From: Zymoseptoria tritici IPO323
Lineage: Eukaryota > Ascomycota > Dothideomycetes > Mycosphaerellales > Mycosphaerellaceae
NCBI RefSeq assembly: GCF_000219625.1
Contig: NC_018211.1
Span: forward strand, 1,984,001-2,048,000
DNA length: 64,000 nucleotides
Reading direction: 5' to 3'
The notes under the pieces were generated by a model. That model saw only the letters and a program-made list of their open reading frames with translations. It ran no database searches and had not been told where the DNA came from. Both the position numbers and the translations under genes were made by a program. Shown one piece after another: positions 11,111 through 21,670 of the stretch; the first letter of the stretch is position 1; every line of letters starts with the position of its first letter.

Positions 11111-12090
11111 ACGGTCGGGAGCCATGCCGTCAAGCATTATGCGCAGCAAGCGTATACTGAATACATTCATTGAAATTGGGCGTGGCCTCTTCCGCAGCTC
11201 CACTTTGATATCGGTGCCTTTCTGCCACACACTCATCCGAGCGAAGCGCATATCTGCAAGATCAAACGATCGGTAGGTTGCTTGAAGACCCGCCAAGGCG
11301 AGAAGACCCCCGTTACAGCTGCAAAGCAAGTGCAGCAAAGCCTCCTATCGACGAAGCAATGTGGAAGCGCCCTTTATTGCTTCAGAGCCAGCTCAGCATA
11401 CCATGCGGAACGGCGAATGTTTGGCAGAAGAGCCGACGACTTGTCTGTCGATCATGACAATGCATGAGCGCTAGGATGGAAGTGAATCCTAGCACAGGCA
11501 CGCTGCTCCGCCATCACTTTAAGAAACTCCAGGTCAACGATTGAAAACACGAAAACAAAGATGATGCCAATCGCGGAAGAGTACTCCCCCCTCACTTCTT
11601 CGAATCCCGATCTTCACCCACAACTGCAACGAGCTTCAGGTGCCGTTCTTCCTTGGTTGTGATCCGGCTTGTAACGTAGAGACGACCGCGTTCGCGCTGT
11701 CCGAGTCTCGGGTGTTGATGGCTTTTGCCATTGGGTCAGCCGGACGGGTCGATGAGTTGTGGTGTACCTGCCAGAGAGAACAGTCGTATGACAAGGCTCA
11801 AGAAAGTACACCACAGTATGCTTATGCACGAGTGCATGCCTCGAACGCCACGTAAAAGTTGATTGGATACGCAACAGCCAGGTGGGAGAATGAGTCTATG
11901 GTATGAAGTATGCGCCGGCGGTCCAAAATCTTCACGCAGCAACGATTGTTGGAACCATAGCGAGAGTACTGGCGAAGGCGTGGCGATGATGTATAGAGAC
12001 GGGGAGGCCGCTGATGCTCATGAGCTTCTCAGAGCGTTATTCTCGTGCTTCTGGACATCAACAATCATTCAGACCGAAGTCGAAGAAAGA
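11111..12090. other. Intergenic region (~1.0 kb)
   Basis: This holds the 3' flank of BDP1 and the upstream region of the first zinc-finger gene. I see no coding signal or repeat that can be supported. Confidence 0.45.
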
Positions 12091-13043
12091 ATGGCAGCAA
12101 TGAACACACGCCTGAGGTCGGAAGTCGGAGGCGGCCTTTCAGGGCCCTCGCTGGCGTCGCCCTACCAGCCCGAGGCCGAGCGAGCCGAGTTGGCTGAGCC
12201 CTCCCAGAACAGTCCATTCGAAGTAAGCAAATCCCTACCACAACTACAACAATGTTTATGAAGAGATCACAACTTTGCATGCGCCATGATGGAGCTCAAC
12301 ACTGCAACCTTTTCATACAAACTTATCCTTACAGCGCGACGAAACACCTTCTGGAGACCGTTTTTGCGTTGGCTCATCGTTCTGCATCACGTGCTCTTCA
12401 TCAGAACGTGCTGCCTAAGGCAGCACGAAGGAAAACCGAGTTGACCGACATTGTCGCAGATATCGGCGCAAGACCTCTTCGATCCACGATACAACCAGCA
12501 ATGGCACGCATCATCAGATGATCCTCCTCTGCAAGCCATCGTGCAAGATGCTCGGCCACAACTGCAAGTTGGGAACCATGATCAAGATGTCTTTGAACTC
12601 TTGCTTGACCCGCAGCTGTTCGGACTCCACGAGCCAGTGGAATATCTGGAGAATCCTCAGCCGCAGTTGTCGAATCCAGTCGTCGATCACAACGCCAGCG
12701 AGTTCACGGCGATCGATCCGCGATGGCTGACCATTGCGTTGCCAACGGCATTTGCAGGCAGTCAGTTCGAGTGCTTTAGCATCCGACTTCTAGAGGCCAC
12801 AGCACTCGCTGACTAGAACACCACAGATCTCCTATCCACGAGCCAGACCAACTCGATCGAAGCGATCGCTACTGCCTCTTCTGCGAACGGGAATTTCGCT
12901 ACCCAAAGGACTTCCGCCGCCACTGGCGCAGTGCCCACAGCGGCCAGCGTCCATTCAAATGTCCTATTATCGCATGCAGGTTCCACACCATGGGTTTTCC
13001 CAGGGAGGACAACATGCGAAGGCATGTTGTTAATATGCACTGA
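12091..13043 (+). CDS. C2H2 zinc-finger protein, paralogue 1
   Basis: This is a likely nuclear DNA-binding protein of about 219 residues from exons 12091-12222, 12460-12770 and 12827-13043. The last exon is the surest part. It encodes two finger-like units, RYCLFCEREFRYPKDFRRHW (then RSAH) and FKCPIIACRFHTMGFPRED (then NMRRHVVNMH), ending at a TGA at 13041. It is closely related to the minus-strand gene at 17.5-18.5 kb, including the segment just before the last intron (AIDPRWLTIALPTAFAGSQF here, GIDPQLLGILPPTSATSAEH there). The 56-nt last intron has a branch-like GCTGAC and a CACAG acceptor. The first intron (237 nt, GTAAGC donor) is inferred; its size resembles the 218-nt first intron of the paralogue. 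An upstream ATG at 12100 is also possible. Target genes are unknown. Confidence 0.62.
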
Positions 13044-13789
13044 TTGATGCTTGATGATTCAATGAAGACATGAGATGAATCCATGATTGCGCGAGTGCTG
13101 ATTCACGGCGTTGAATTGGATTTATGCGCGCTTTCGCAATGATTCCACGAGGCCTGGAAGAAAGCGTGAATTTGTATTGGCTGTGGAAGACACCTCTGCC
13201 GTTGACTCACATCGCAAATACTGCAAAGAGGGCATTGCGGAGGTCTTGACGAACACAGCAGCCGGATCCACTGGATGTCGATGGAATTCGTTGACGAGAT
13301 GAATTGAACGTTACCGCGTATCCCGTTATGATGGCAGAGCGTCTCAAAAGGTCTGTCTTTCTGGTGAAGACGCCAATGATGATGACGGCTGAGACCCCTT
13401 CAGATTGTGGAGTGTTTGGCATTCGCAATGCTTCAATACACGGCCGCCCATGAACCTGACAGCGACCATCGCACCCACCGCCTTTCAAGAGTAGGGCAGC
13501 AAATGTGATCTGAAGCATACATGAGAACAAATGTTGCGTCAATTGCGGAAGAGAACTCTTCTCCACTCCGTCCAGCTCTCCTTTGCACCCTTGCCTCTTT
13601 CGAGGAAAGATGCAGAAAGAGAGACCGGAATTAGCGTCGAAGAGTTCCCACATCGCAAATCTTTCATTGAAATGAATGTGTCTGTCTGTCTCCCCATCAG
13701 CTCATCTCGTCATCCTCCACATCATACCCTGAAATCATCAAACCACATTCCAAAAAGGTTCGTGCGCGCGCCTCGGAGAGCCTACTTCT
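13044..13789. other. Convergent intergenic region, zinc-finger gene 1 / HEM1
   Basis: This 746-bp gap lies between the 3' ends of two converging genes. Nothing recognisable is seen in it. Confidence 0.4.
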
Positions 13790-15664
13790 CTAAGCCGCCG
13801 CAGCAACAGCAACCCTCCTAACCTCCTGACTCTCCTTCTCAAGCAACCCCTCCAGAACATTCGTCAATCCGGCTCCACTACCCAGCTGCCTCGCCACATC
13901 CTCCACGCCCAACTGCTTATCCGTCCAAAGCGGCTCCACGACCTCCGCCCCTTCGACCCCAACTCCACAAAACCCGCCTTGCGCCTTCCAGTCACTCGTG
14001 CGATTGATGCCCAACTCCGTCCACACGGAGTCCAGCGCTTGCACGAGGTGTTCTCTGAACTCCTTGACGTGTCCAGGGGTGGGCGTGATACGGAGCCGTT
14101 CTTGTCCGACAGGAACGGTAGGGTAGTTGATCGCTTGGACGTAGATGTTGTGTTTTTCAAGGAGCAAGTCGGAAGCTTTCTTGGCGACTTCCGCATTACC
14201 GACTAGCACGGGGATGATGTGGGAGGGGTTGGGCATAACGGGGATATCGAGTTCGTTCAAGGCGGACTTGACGGCGCGGGTGTGGAGTTGCTGCAAGCGG
14301 CGGTCGCCCTGGAATGCCATTTGGTATTCAATGGCAGTCTGCGCGCCGGCCATAGTGGCGGGCGGGAGGGAGGTGGTGAAGATGAAGCCTGGAGCGAGGG
14401 AGCGGATGGTGTCGACCATTTTGGAGGAGCCCGCAATGTAGCCTCCCACACAGCCGTAAGCTTTGCCGAGGGTGCCGGTGATGATGTCAATGCGGTCCTG
14501 GACGGTTCCGAGCGGAGACTCGCCGTTGGCGTAGGTCTCGTAGTCGAGGTGTTCAGCCACGCCGGCGCCGGATGGACCGTACATGCCGACGGCATGGACT
14601 TCGTCGAGAAAGGTGATGGCGCCGTACTTCTCGGCGAGGTCGCAGATTTCGGCGATGGGTCCGATGGAGCCGCACATGGAGTAGACGGATTCAAAGGCGA
14701 TGATTTTGGGGACGTCGGAGGGAATGGCGGCGAGTTTGTTCTCGAGATCGACTACGTCGTTGTGTTTGAAGACGACTTTCTTCGCCCCCGAGTGGCGGAT
14801 TCCTTGAATCATGGAGGCGTGGTTCATGCTGTCGGAAAGGATGACGCAGTTGGGGAGTTTGGAGCCGAGAGTTGCGAGCGTAGCATCGTTGGCGACGTAG
14901 CAGGAGGAGAAGACGAGTGCTGCCTCTTTGGCGTGCAGTTTCGCGCAGGTCGCCTCGAGGCCTACGGCGTGCTGGTTGTGCCCGGAAATGTTACGAGTGC
15001 CTCCCGCGCCTGATCCGTACATGTCCAAAGTCTCGTGCATCTTGTTCAAAACCTGCGGGTTGCGTCCCATTCCGAGGTAGTCGTTCGAGCACCACACGTC
15101 CACACGCTCGTTTCTCGCACCCATGTGCGCGCGAGGAAATTCCTGCGCGAGACGATTGATGTTGTTGAAGTAGCGGTACGACTTGTCCTTGTGCTTCTTG
15201 TCCAGCTCATTGTGGTAGAATCCCTCATAGTCGAATCGAGCGGCCGTTGGTGGCGGTGGTGGGCTTGCCAAAGTCTGATCGGCAGAGGCGGAAGCGCTGG
15301 TGGCGGCGGACGCAGGGCGAGCGAATGGTGCGTGCTGACGACGCTCGGAGCGTGGGATCTCGACAGCCTGAGCCTCCTTGGAAGAAGAGGTGTGCAATTT
15401 CGCACGAGGCACTTTGGCGTGGTAGGCTCGCTGGCCGCCGAAGACGCCGGAGAGGGCGGTGTTGACGTTGCGGGCGGATTGCACCGACAAAGCCTTGCCC
15501 ATGACGGGGCAGCGGCGAGCGGTGATCTGCAGGTTTGACATGGCGCCGCCGCCCGGAGCGGCCTGGTAGACGCTCGAGCTGTTGGAGAGCGAACGCAGGG
15601 TGGCGGGCGAGGTCTTGTTCAGAAACGGGCACATGGCTCGCGACTGGCGGAGGAGGACTTCCAT
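13790..15664 (-). CDS. HEM1: 5-aminolevulinate synthase, mitochondrial
   Basis: This enzyme condenses glycine with succinyl-CoA to 5-aminolevulinate, the first step of heme synthesis, in the mitochondrial matrix using pyridoxal phosphate. The gene is a single exon encoding 624 residues; the ATG at 15664 ([17 protein letters not shown]) is chosen over an earlier non-ATG extension. The N-terminal ~130 residues form a basic, Ser/Ala-rich presequence holding two Cys-Pro heme-regulatory motifs, AMCPFLNK and RRCPVMGK. The catalytic core follows: [36 protein letters not shown] (PLP-ring Asp and His) and the Schiff-base lysine in [13 protein letters not shown] near residue 402. ALAS-type [10 protein letters not shown] lies near the end. 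The two CP motifs suggest feedback by heme on import or stability, as known for other ALAS enzymes. Confidence 0.97.
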   Translation of the reverse strand: MEVLLRQSRAMCPFLNKTSPATLRSLSNSSSVYQAAPGGGAMSNLQITARRCPVMGKALSVQSARNVNTALSGVFGGQRAYHAKVPRAKLHTSSSKEAQAVEIPRSERRQHAPFARPASAATSASASADQTLASPPPPPTAARFDYEGFYHNELDKKHKDKSYRYFNNINRLAQEFPRAHMGARNERVDVWCSNDYLGMGRNPQVLNKMHETLDMYGSGAGGTRNISGHNQHAVGLEATCAKLHAKEAALVFSSCYVANDATLATLGSKLPNCVILSDSMNHASMIQGIRHSGAKKVVFKHNDVVDLENKLAAIPSDVPKIIAFESVYSMCGSIGPIAEICDLAEKYGAITFLDEVHAVGMYGPSGAGVAEHLDYETYANGESPLGTVQDRIDIITGTLGKAYGCVGGYIAGSSKMVDTIRSLAPGFIFTTSLPPATMAGAQTAIEYQMAFQGDRRLQQLHTRAVKSALNELDIPVMPNPSHIIPVLVGNAEVAKKASDLLLEKHNIYVQAINYPTVPVGQERLRITPTPGHVKEFREHLVQALDSVWTELGINRTSDWKAQGGFCGVGVEGAEVVEPLWTDKQLGVEDVARQLGSGAGLTNVLEGLLEKESQEVRRVAVAAAA

Positions 15665-17503
15665 GGTGGTGGTGTTGTTCACGAGGAGGAGGCAGTGGTC
15701 GAGGTGTGTTCGATGTTCAATGACAGAACAATGAAAGGTGGGTGTGAGAGAGAAGAAGAAACCGAGGGAAGGGCAGGTGAGGACTGAGATACAGTAATAC
15801 TATTGCAAATACGGACCCGTAGTAAGCAGCTGAACGATGAGTGGATCATGCTTGTGCGGATCCCAAATGCCGGGCATCCTCGCTGGGACAAGATCATCAT
15901 TTTGTCGAACTCAGTGGGGATCACAGCGAATGGGTGTACATTCCATTGGTCTCCCTCGGAATTGACAGCAGACTAGACAACGATCGAACAAGCAACGATG
16001 CGAAGCCTACCTTTTTCACACGTTTCTCCGCATTTGCCCATGGTGCAAGGGTAACATCGGATTGATTACACCCACATTGATTGGCTGCGTACCTCGGTCG
16101 TGCTATAACCGTGTCCGGCCTCGCTGCACACTACGACATGTGGCGTCTCGGAAGCCTCGGTGGCCGATCAAAGAAAGAGGCCAGGCCAGGTATTCGGAAA
16201 CGTCTCTTCTTGTCTTGCATGGGACTACCCCGCACGTTCGAGACGATCTAGCAAGTTATGAGCACCTATGGCTGCTTCGAGATTGCCGAAGAACTCAATA
16301 CGAACGTCGTGGATCGTTTTGGCATGGAAGGAAGTCAGTAGAGAGGTTGGAGCTGGCGCCCTCGAATGCGGATTCGGACTCGCATTCGGATAGACCGTGC
16401 TTCAAAAAGGCACACACACTTCGCCTCGCGATGTCTTGTTGCACCTTCAAGCAATTGCCTTGGGAGTCCACTCGGTCGGGACCACAAAAGATCAGACTCT
16501 CTACTAGAATATTGGCTCGGCACATGCAAGCTGGGATGGAAGGCTGTCTCAAAGACTGTCGTATTTCCCTGCGTTCCGCGACATCGTCATGGTACCTCGA
16601 TTAAAAGAATACAGTTGCACGACAAGCAAAAATGCAAAACATACAACACTACGGATTCCCCAATTGTCACCAACTTGAGTACTAGTGTAGCGATTAGATG
16701 GTTATCAATGGCTGATCGGACGGGAAGCCGATTTTTCATCTATCTGTGGTCGTATGTACCAGATTCAGAATTTTATCCAATATAAAAGTCAGACCCGTCA
16801 GCAAGCCATATTTCCTAGCCGCTACTCCAGACCAACACGAATGAAGAGAAGCAAACCACACCCACGACACAGCGCCCGAAGCTTCCAGGCGCTAGAAAAT
16901 GGACACTACATGCGACTGGCTCGATGTACAAACGTATGGGCGCCCACACACGGGTGGTGTCAAGACGGCTTGCGTTACTCCTGGATGTTTCGCAGATTTC
17001 AGATGCAAATCGCTCGCGCGAAGGCGTTCCGAGAAGCTGATGAGACAAGTGGCAGCCGCGAGCTCTGGCTCAACTCTCCCGCTCCTACTGCCGCTATGTT
17101 GAAGTCGCGGTCCGCAGAACAAGATCGGTGAGAGGGCAAAGACCATACCATCAAAGCTTGCTGCATTTCGGTAGCGATACATCTAGCGGTACCACGACTC
17201 TTGCCCCTTCTGCGTCCAATTTCACGAGAGAGTCCTGACACTATGGTAAGTTCTCTTGTCCTTGGTCGTTCGGAACATACTCCATCAGCATTTGCTCGAT
17301 ACCCGACCTTAAATGCAAGAGAGGAAAAGGTAACGAGTGATGCTGAAACACCATTGCAATACTGGACTACTCGTTGCTCATTACGATATCCTGTATGTTT
17401 CCCATGAGTTCTGTCATTTCATTGATCGATTCCGCGCGTACTTTTCATCACCATCGCCTTCGCGTTCACATCGTCCGTGTCTTTGCTCGAACTTCACAGC
17501 AGA
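15665..17503. other. Intergenic region (~1.8 kb) upstream of HEM1
   Basis: This holds the HEM1 promoter and the 3' flank of zinc-finger gene 2. Part of it (about 16600-16800) is more AT-rich than its surroundings. The open frames on both strands show no domain or splice pattern, so no gene is called. Confidence 0.4.
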
Positions 17504-18475
17504 CTAACCGGAGTGCTTCTTGTTGATATGCCGATTCATGTTATCCTTCCTGACGAAACCTTTGGACCGATACTTGCAGTCCTCGACCGGGCATTTGTGC
17601 GGTCTATCGTTGCTGTGCGATCCGGTCCAGTGCCGACGAAAGTCCTTCGGGTAACGGAAGTCCTTCTCGCAGAGGTAGCAGTACCGATCACTCGGATCCG
17701 GCTCATAACTACGAAAGGCATCAGCGCTTTGGCACTAACCAGAGTACAAGCAGTGTACGCACCCATGCTCTGCGCTTGTCGCCGATGTTGGCGGCAAAAT
17801 TCCCAGAAGCTGCGGGTCGATACCGGTAAGGCCGTTATATTCATCTCCGTTTGAAGGGCTCGAGGGGCACAGCTCGGAGCCCTGCGACCATCGTTCTACG
17901 CTGGACGAGCTCGAGGCTGTGTAGCCACTCTGAAGTCTGCCCACATCGCCATCCTGTGCAGATAGCTCGGGATCAAGCCAGGGAGCTGTGTCGTTGGCAA
18001 GCTGATGTTCCGCTTGCTGCGAAGATGTAATGCTCGGTCCATCGAGGAAGTCAAAATGAGGCGTCGACGGATACCCCCATCGCTGCGGCTCCGAGAACTC
18101 GGCGGCATTTGATTGCGAGACTGGACACTAGAACGAAAGCTCGTCAGCAGATAGTACCAAGTTGCGGAAACTTGAATGGGGCCTGAGGCAAGTTGGACGA
18201 TAGCCAGGCGTATGGCACTGTAATTGGTTCGCTTGCGCGCCTTAGCGAACAGCTAGCCCGAAGCTAGCGCCAGCAGGATGCAGGCTGGAGCTTCGATGAT
18301 TGGATCTCGCTGGCAGGATTGAGGCGGAGCCAGGCAAAGTCTTACCTTAGAGGGGTCCACCCAGTTCAGGTATACAGTCTCCCCTCCAGGAGAATCATGG
18401 CCAGAGATCCCTTGTAGTCCAGAAAAGAGGACAACAACGTATGACAAAGTTGGTGCATGCGATCTCGGCAATCCC
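17504..18475 (-). CDS. C2H2 zinc-finger protein, paralogue 2, 5' end unresolved
   Basis: This is a likely DNA-binding protein. The supported exons on the minus strand are 17504-17708, 17763-18127 and an upstream exon ending at 18346. The introns are 17709-17762 (54 nt, GTGCGT donor) and 18128-18345 (218 nt, strong GTAAGA donor, CTGAC branch). The last exon encodes RYCYLCEKDFRYPKDFRRHW (then TGSH) and HKCPVEDCKYRSKGFVRKDN (then MNRHINKKHSG and stop). The middle exon is Ser/Gln/Pro-rich and contains no methionine. The upstream exon frame (ETVYLNWVDPSK at its end) has no in-frame ATG before the transposon boundary at 18508-18511, so the true start is not visible here. Either another 5' exon exists or the gene lost its start when the element inserted. 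It is paralogous to the gene at 12.1-13.0 kb. Confidence 0.6.
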
Positions 18476-18507
18476 CTAACGAAGTTTCGTGCTGGTTGGC
18501 TTAATGT

Positions 18508-18510
18508 TAA
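18508..18510. repeat. Target site duplication TAA, left
   Basis: TAA immediately precedes the left inverted repeat and matches TAA at 30843-30845 just after the right one. A 3-bp TWA duplication is the known signature of PIF/Harbinger transposition. Confidence 0.8.
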
Positions 18511-18557
18511 GGCTATGTTTACTTCGCCCTCATTAATCGATTAATGACCATAAGTCG
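18511..18557 (+). repeat. Left terminal inverted repeat (47 bp)
   Basis: It begins GGCTATGTTTACTTCGCCCT and matches the reverse complement of 30796-30842 at 46 of 47 positions; the single difference is C/T at 18531. Beyond it the two ends stay AT-rich and only partly similar. Confidence 0.92.
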
Positions 18558-18879
18558 GATTAATTAGGTAGATTAATTAGAGGGCAATTACTGTTTACTA
18601 CTATAATTAGATTAATTAGTCTAATTAACCTAATTATCGTAGAAGGCTATCGGATTCCTTCTTTAAGCGATTAATCGTCGATCCTTCGAATAAGCGCACT
18701 CGACCTTATTAATCTCGAGATTAATAAGGTCGTTAGCGCGTTGTTATACGTATCGTAGCAATATCGCGTTCTCTATAGATCCGGAAGTAGTAGTAGAAGT
18801 AGCGGTAGAAGCGGCGGTAGATAACATAATAGAAGAGGTAGTAGATAGAGCGATTCTTTAAGAGCTAAACAATACATTA

Positions 18880-19462
18880 TTGCCTCCGAGTATAATAGAG
18901 CGGTTAGTCTACGAGCAATATCGTCCGCTAGGCATTCGTACTATATTAACCGATTAATTTAGAGGCCCTTGGATAATCTAAGACGTCCTTTATAGCACTA
19001 TAGCTAAGGACGTAATACGCTTAAATAAGGAGGTATTATAGAAGCTAGTAAGGGCTCTTAAAGACAAAGGACTTACCGGCGTAGAAGTAAGCCCTAAAGA
19101 GCAGGTTGTTATATTCCTTTACTACGTTACATATAACAGCCCTTATCGTCTCTTAAGGTAGATCTTCTAGCATTCTATTAATAGCTTCTATCGCTATATT
19201 AAGAAGATTAGTAAGCTACTCTATTAAATAGCTAGTAAATACGTAGAGGTACTAATAGAGCCGGACCTTCTAAACTACCTACTAAATAACGACAAGTTTA
19301 TGCCCTTCTTTAAGGACTACCTTAGTGCACTAGATAGCTCGTATATTCCGATTTAGAAGGTCCTTAGTACTAATACTAACAACTACCGTAACCGGAAGGC
19401 TAGAGTCTCTTAGAACGTGCTAGTAGTTTATAACTTCTATATAAGATTCGTATACGTATTAC
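18880..19462 (+). pseudogene. Harbinger transposase, N-terminal part (broken)
   Basis: Read in one frame with stops ignored, this gives the first half of a DDE_4-type Harbinger transposase. A helix-turn-helix-like stretch (SPYRLLR, then HSINSFYRYIKK) is followed by YVEVLIEPD, then FMPFFKDYLSALDSSYIPI, whose Asp in SALDS is the first catalytic acid. YRNRKARVS and NVLVVYNFYIRFVYVLL end it. Several TAG stops fall at positions where relatives have Trp or Gln. The reading is cut by insertion of the LTR element right after ATTAC at 19458-19462 and resumes in frame at 28435. Confidence 0.8.
19458..19462. repeat. Target site duplication ATTAC of the LTR element, left
   Basis: ATTAC directly precedes the TG that opens the first LTR and is repeated directly after the CA that ends the last LTR (28430-28434). 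The 5-bp duplication fits a Ty3/gypsy integrase and shows the outermost LTRs belong to one insertion event. Confidence 0.85.
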
Positions 19463-19720
19463 TGTTAGAGGCTGGTGCCTAAGGCTGCATCGGCTAACGC
19501 CTAACGGACGAACGCCGGTTTAGAAATCTACTAGGCCGAATTGGGAATAAGCTTCCTTTCGGCCGACTAGAAGGCTACGTATGCGCTAAGCGACGCTACG
19601 CGCATATATAGCTTATACTCGACGTTCCGTTGTTCTAGATAGATCTTCTTTTTAGTAGCTTTAGAATTTTATACATTCGGATCTAGACCTTTGTGCGTAA
19701 CTTCGGTTTAGACCCTTACA
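19463..19720 (+). repeat. LTR 1 (258 bp)
   Basis: It starts TGTTAGAGGC and ends CCCTTACA, with TG...CA ends. Compared with the 275-bp LTR2 and LTR3 it lacks 17 bp after CATCGGCT, between two GGCT repeats, consistent with a slip deletion. Confidence 0.9.
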
Positions 19721-21395
19721 TTTTCTAAAGCTCGTTATCGAATAGATTCCTCGACGGAAATACTGCCTAAACTTTAGGCGCAGCTCGCTATAGAGATAGA
19801 GCGGATTTAAAACGAATATCGCGCTACTATCGTAGAGACTAAAGCTATATATAACGAACGACATCGAGCTAACGAGCTCGCACAACGCGAACTCGAGATA
19901 GTACGGCGCGAACTCGAGGTAGTACGACGTAAACTCAAGATACGTCTCGAACAAGCCGGAAAACGACTAGTATAACAGACGCCGGAAGCGAGTAGCTCTA
20001 TACTTACCCTAGAAATAATCGAAATAATAACGACGGATATAAACACGACGAATATAACAAACACGAACGACGACTATGTACCGAGACGCCTAAAAGAGCG
20101 TCTCCCGACGCTATAGACCTTTAGTAGCAAAAGATTAGAATAGGAAGACTAGCACCTCGCTGCCCTATCGAAGCTCGCTATTAACAAAGTAGCTATTAGT
20201 AGGGACTTCGACTAATTCCTCTACTTAATAAGTAGGCTTAAAGAGAGTACGGCGAGAATAGTAAGAACAACTATCGAGAACGCTCTCCGACTTAGGTAAG
20301 GTAACGCGAACGATTTCCTCGAGTACCTAAACAGTATCTATAGCGATATAAACTAGTAACGACGAGCGCTACAAACCCTCTCGAGGATATAATAGCGCGA
20401 CAACGAACCTATCGCGACCTACCTACCTTAATTCGAGGTAGTTCTTACTAATACAGGAATAGCCGAGACCCTCTTACTAGGTACGGAATCGGACCTAAAG
20501 CTCGAAGGTATTTAGATTACCCTCCTCGAGAACTCTCTTAACGAAGAGATGCGTAAGGCATTACTCCTGTTTACCTTAAACCCGCCGGATAAGTACTTAA
20601 CCTTTACGAGAAACCTTCTTACTATTAGCGGATCGCTTGCAAACCTTCGTTTTCGGTCGAACATATCTAGACCCTCTGCTCCCTAGGCGACCCTACTATC
20701 GATAGGGTTATAGGCGACCCTACTATCGATAGGGTTATAGGCGACCCTACCGCGAGAATCGAAAGACGAAATAGATTAGGAACCTACTCGATCTAACTAA
20801 GTCGAGTTAAGTAATAAGAAGAGAGCAAAGTAGGTTATAAGAGAAATAATATAGGCTCGAAGGGAATAAGGCCTTTGTCTCTGTTATAGGATAAAAGGGC
20901 ACCTTATCGCCGACTGTACCTATCTTGCCGCCCGAAACCTAAACGCTATATAAGCTATAGTTAGTAAGGCCGAGCGCGAGATATAGGAAGCCTTTCTAGA
21001 AGAAGACAACGACTTAGTATCGGAAAACGAGTAGCCTTTACGACAAGTCGTCTATAAAGGTAGAGTTAGATATAAGCAGAAGTAGAGTAGAATATCTTTC
21101 GAGATACAAAAATAGAATAATCTCTTTTCTATACTTCCGCTATTATTAACGATAACGCACTTCGATTCTCTCTTATTAACAACGGTAGCTAATCGTATTA
21201 TCTAATAAACGAACGGTTAGCTAAGAGACTCCGGCTCCTATAGATTCCTGTTCCGAGACGAAAGGTTATTAGCGCGTAAGGATCCCCCTCGTAGAAGAAG
21301 GGAATCTCTTTTATTACTAAGTTCTCTCTTAATGTCGGCGGGCACAAGTCTACGGCGTTTGCTTACGCTATACCCGACTTATAAGAGGATCTTAT
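19721..21395 (+). pseudogene. Partial, duplicated gag region (broken)
   Basis: This matches 21671-23346 in order and almost base for base apart from transitions, and stops abruptly at the start of LTR2. It includes a knuckle-like stretch CLCYRIKGHLIADC near 20880-20920 and the 27-bp tandem repeat at 20684-20750. Many stops interrupt it. It carries no reverse transcriptase, so it is a fragment. Confidence 0.75.
20684..20750. repeat. 27-bp tandem repeat (2.5 units) in gag copy 1
   Basis: Two full units starting TAGGCGACCCTACTATCGAT and a partial third. Each unit contains the palindrome CTATCGATAG. The same array occurs at the matching place in gag copy 2, so it predates the duplication. Confidence 0.85.
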
Positions 21396-21670
21396 TGTCA
21401 GAGGCTGGTGCCTGAGGCTGCATCGGCTGTGCCGATGCCTAGGCTAACGCCCAACGGACGAACGCCGGTTTAGAAATCTACTAGGCCGAATTAGGAACAA
21501 GCTTCCTTTCGGCCGACTAGAAGGCTACGTATGCGCCAAGCGACGCTACGCGCATACATAGCTTATACTCGACGTTCCGTTGTTCTAGATATATCTTCTT
21601 TTTAGTAGCTTTAGAATTTTATACATTCGGATCTGGCCCTTTATAAGCAACTTCGGTTTAGACCCTTACA
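21396..21670 (+). repeat. LTR 2 (275 bp), internal
   Basis: It starts TGTCAGAGGC and ends CCCTTACA. Its left neighbour is truncated gag rather than a target duplication, which identifies it as an internal LTR created by duplication. Confidence 0.9.

Noticed and set aside
14219..15013. 264-codon plus-strand frame inside HEM1
   Set aside because: It is antisense to a certain gene and its Gly/Asp/Val-rich content is the shadow of C-ending codons.
16062..16604. 180-codon plus-strand frame between HEM1 and zinc-finger gene 2
   Set aside because: No domain, mixed composition, and a competing frame on the other strand; probably non-coding.
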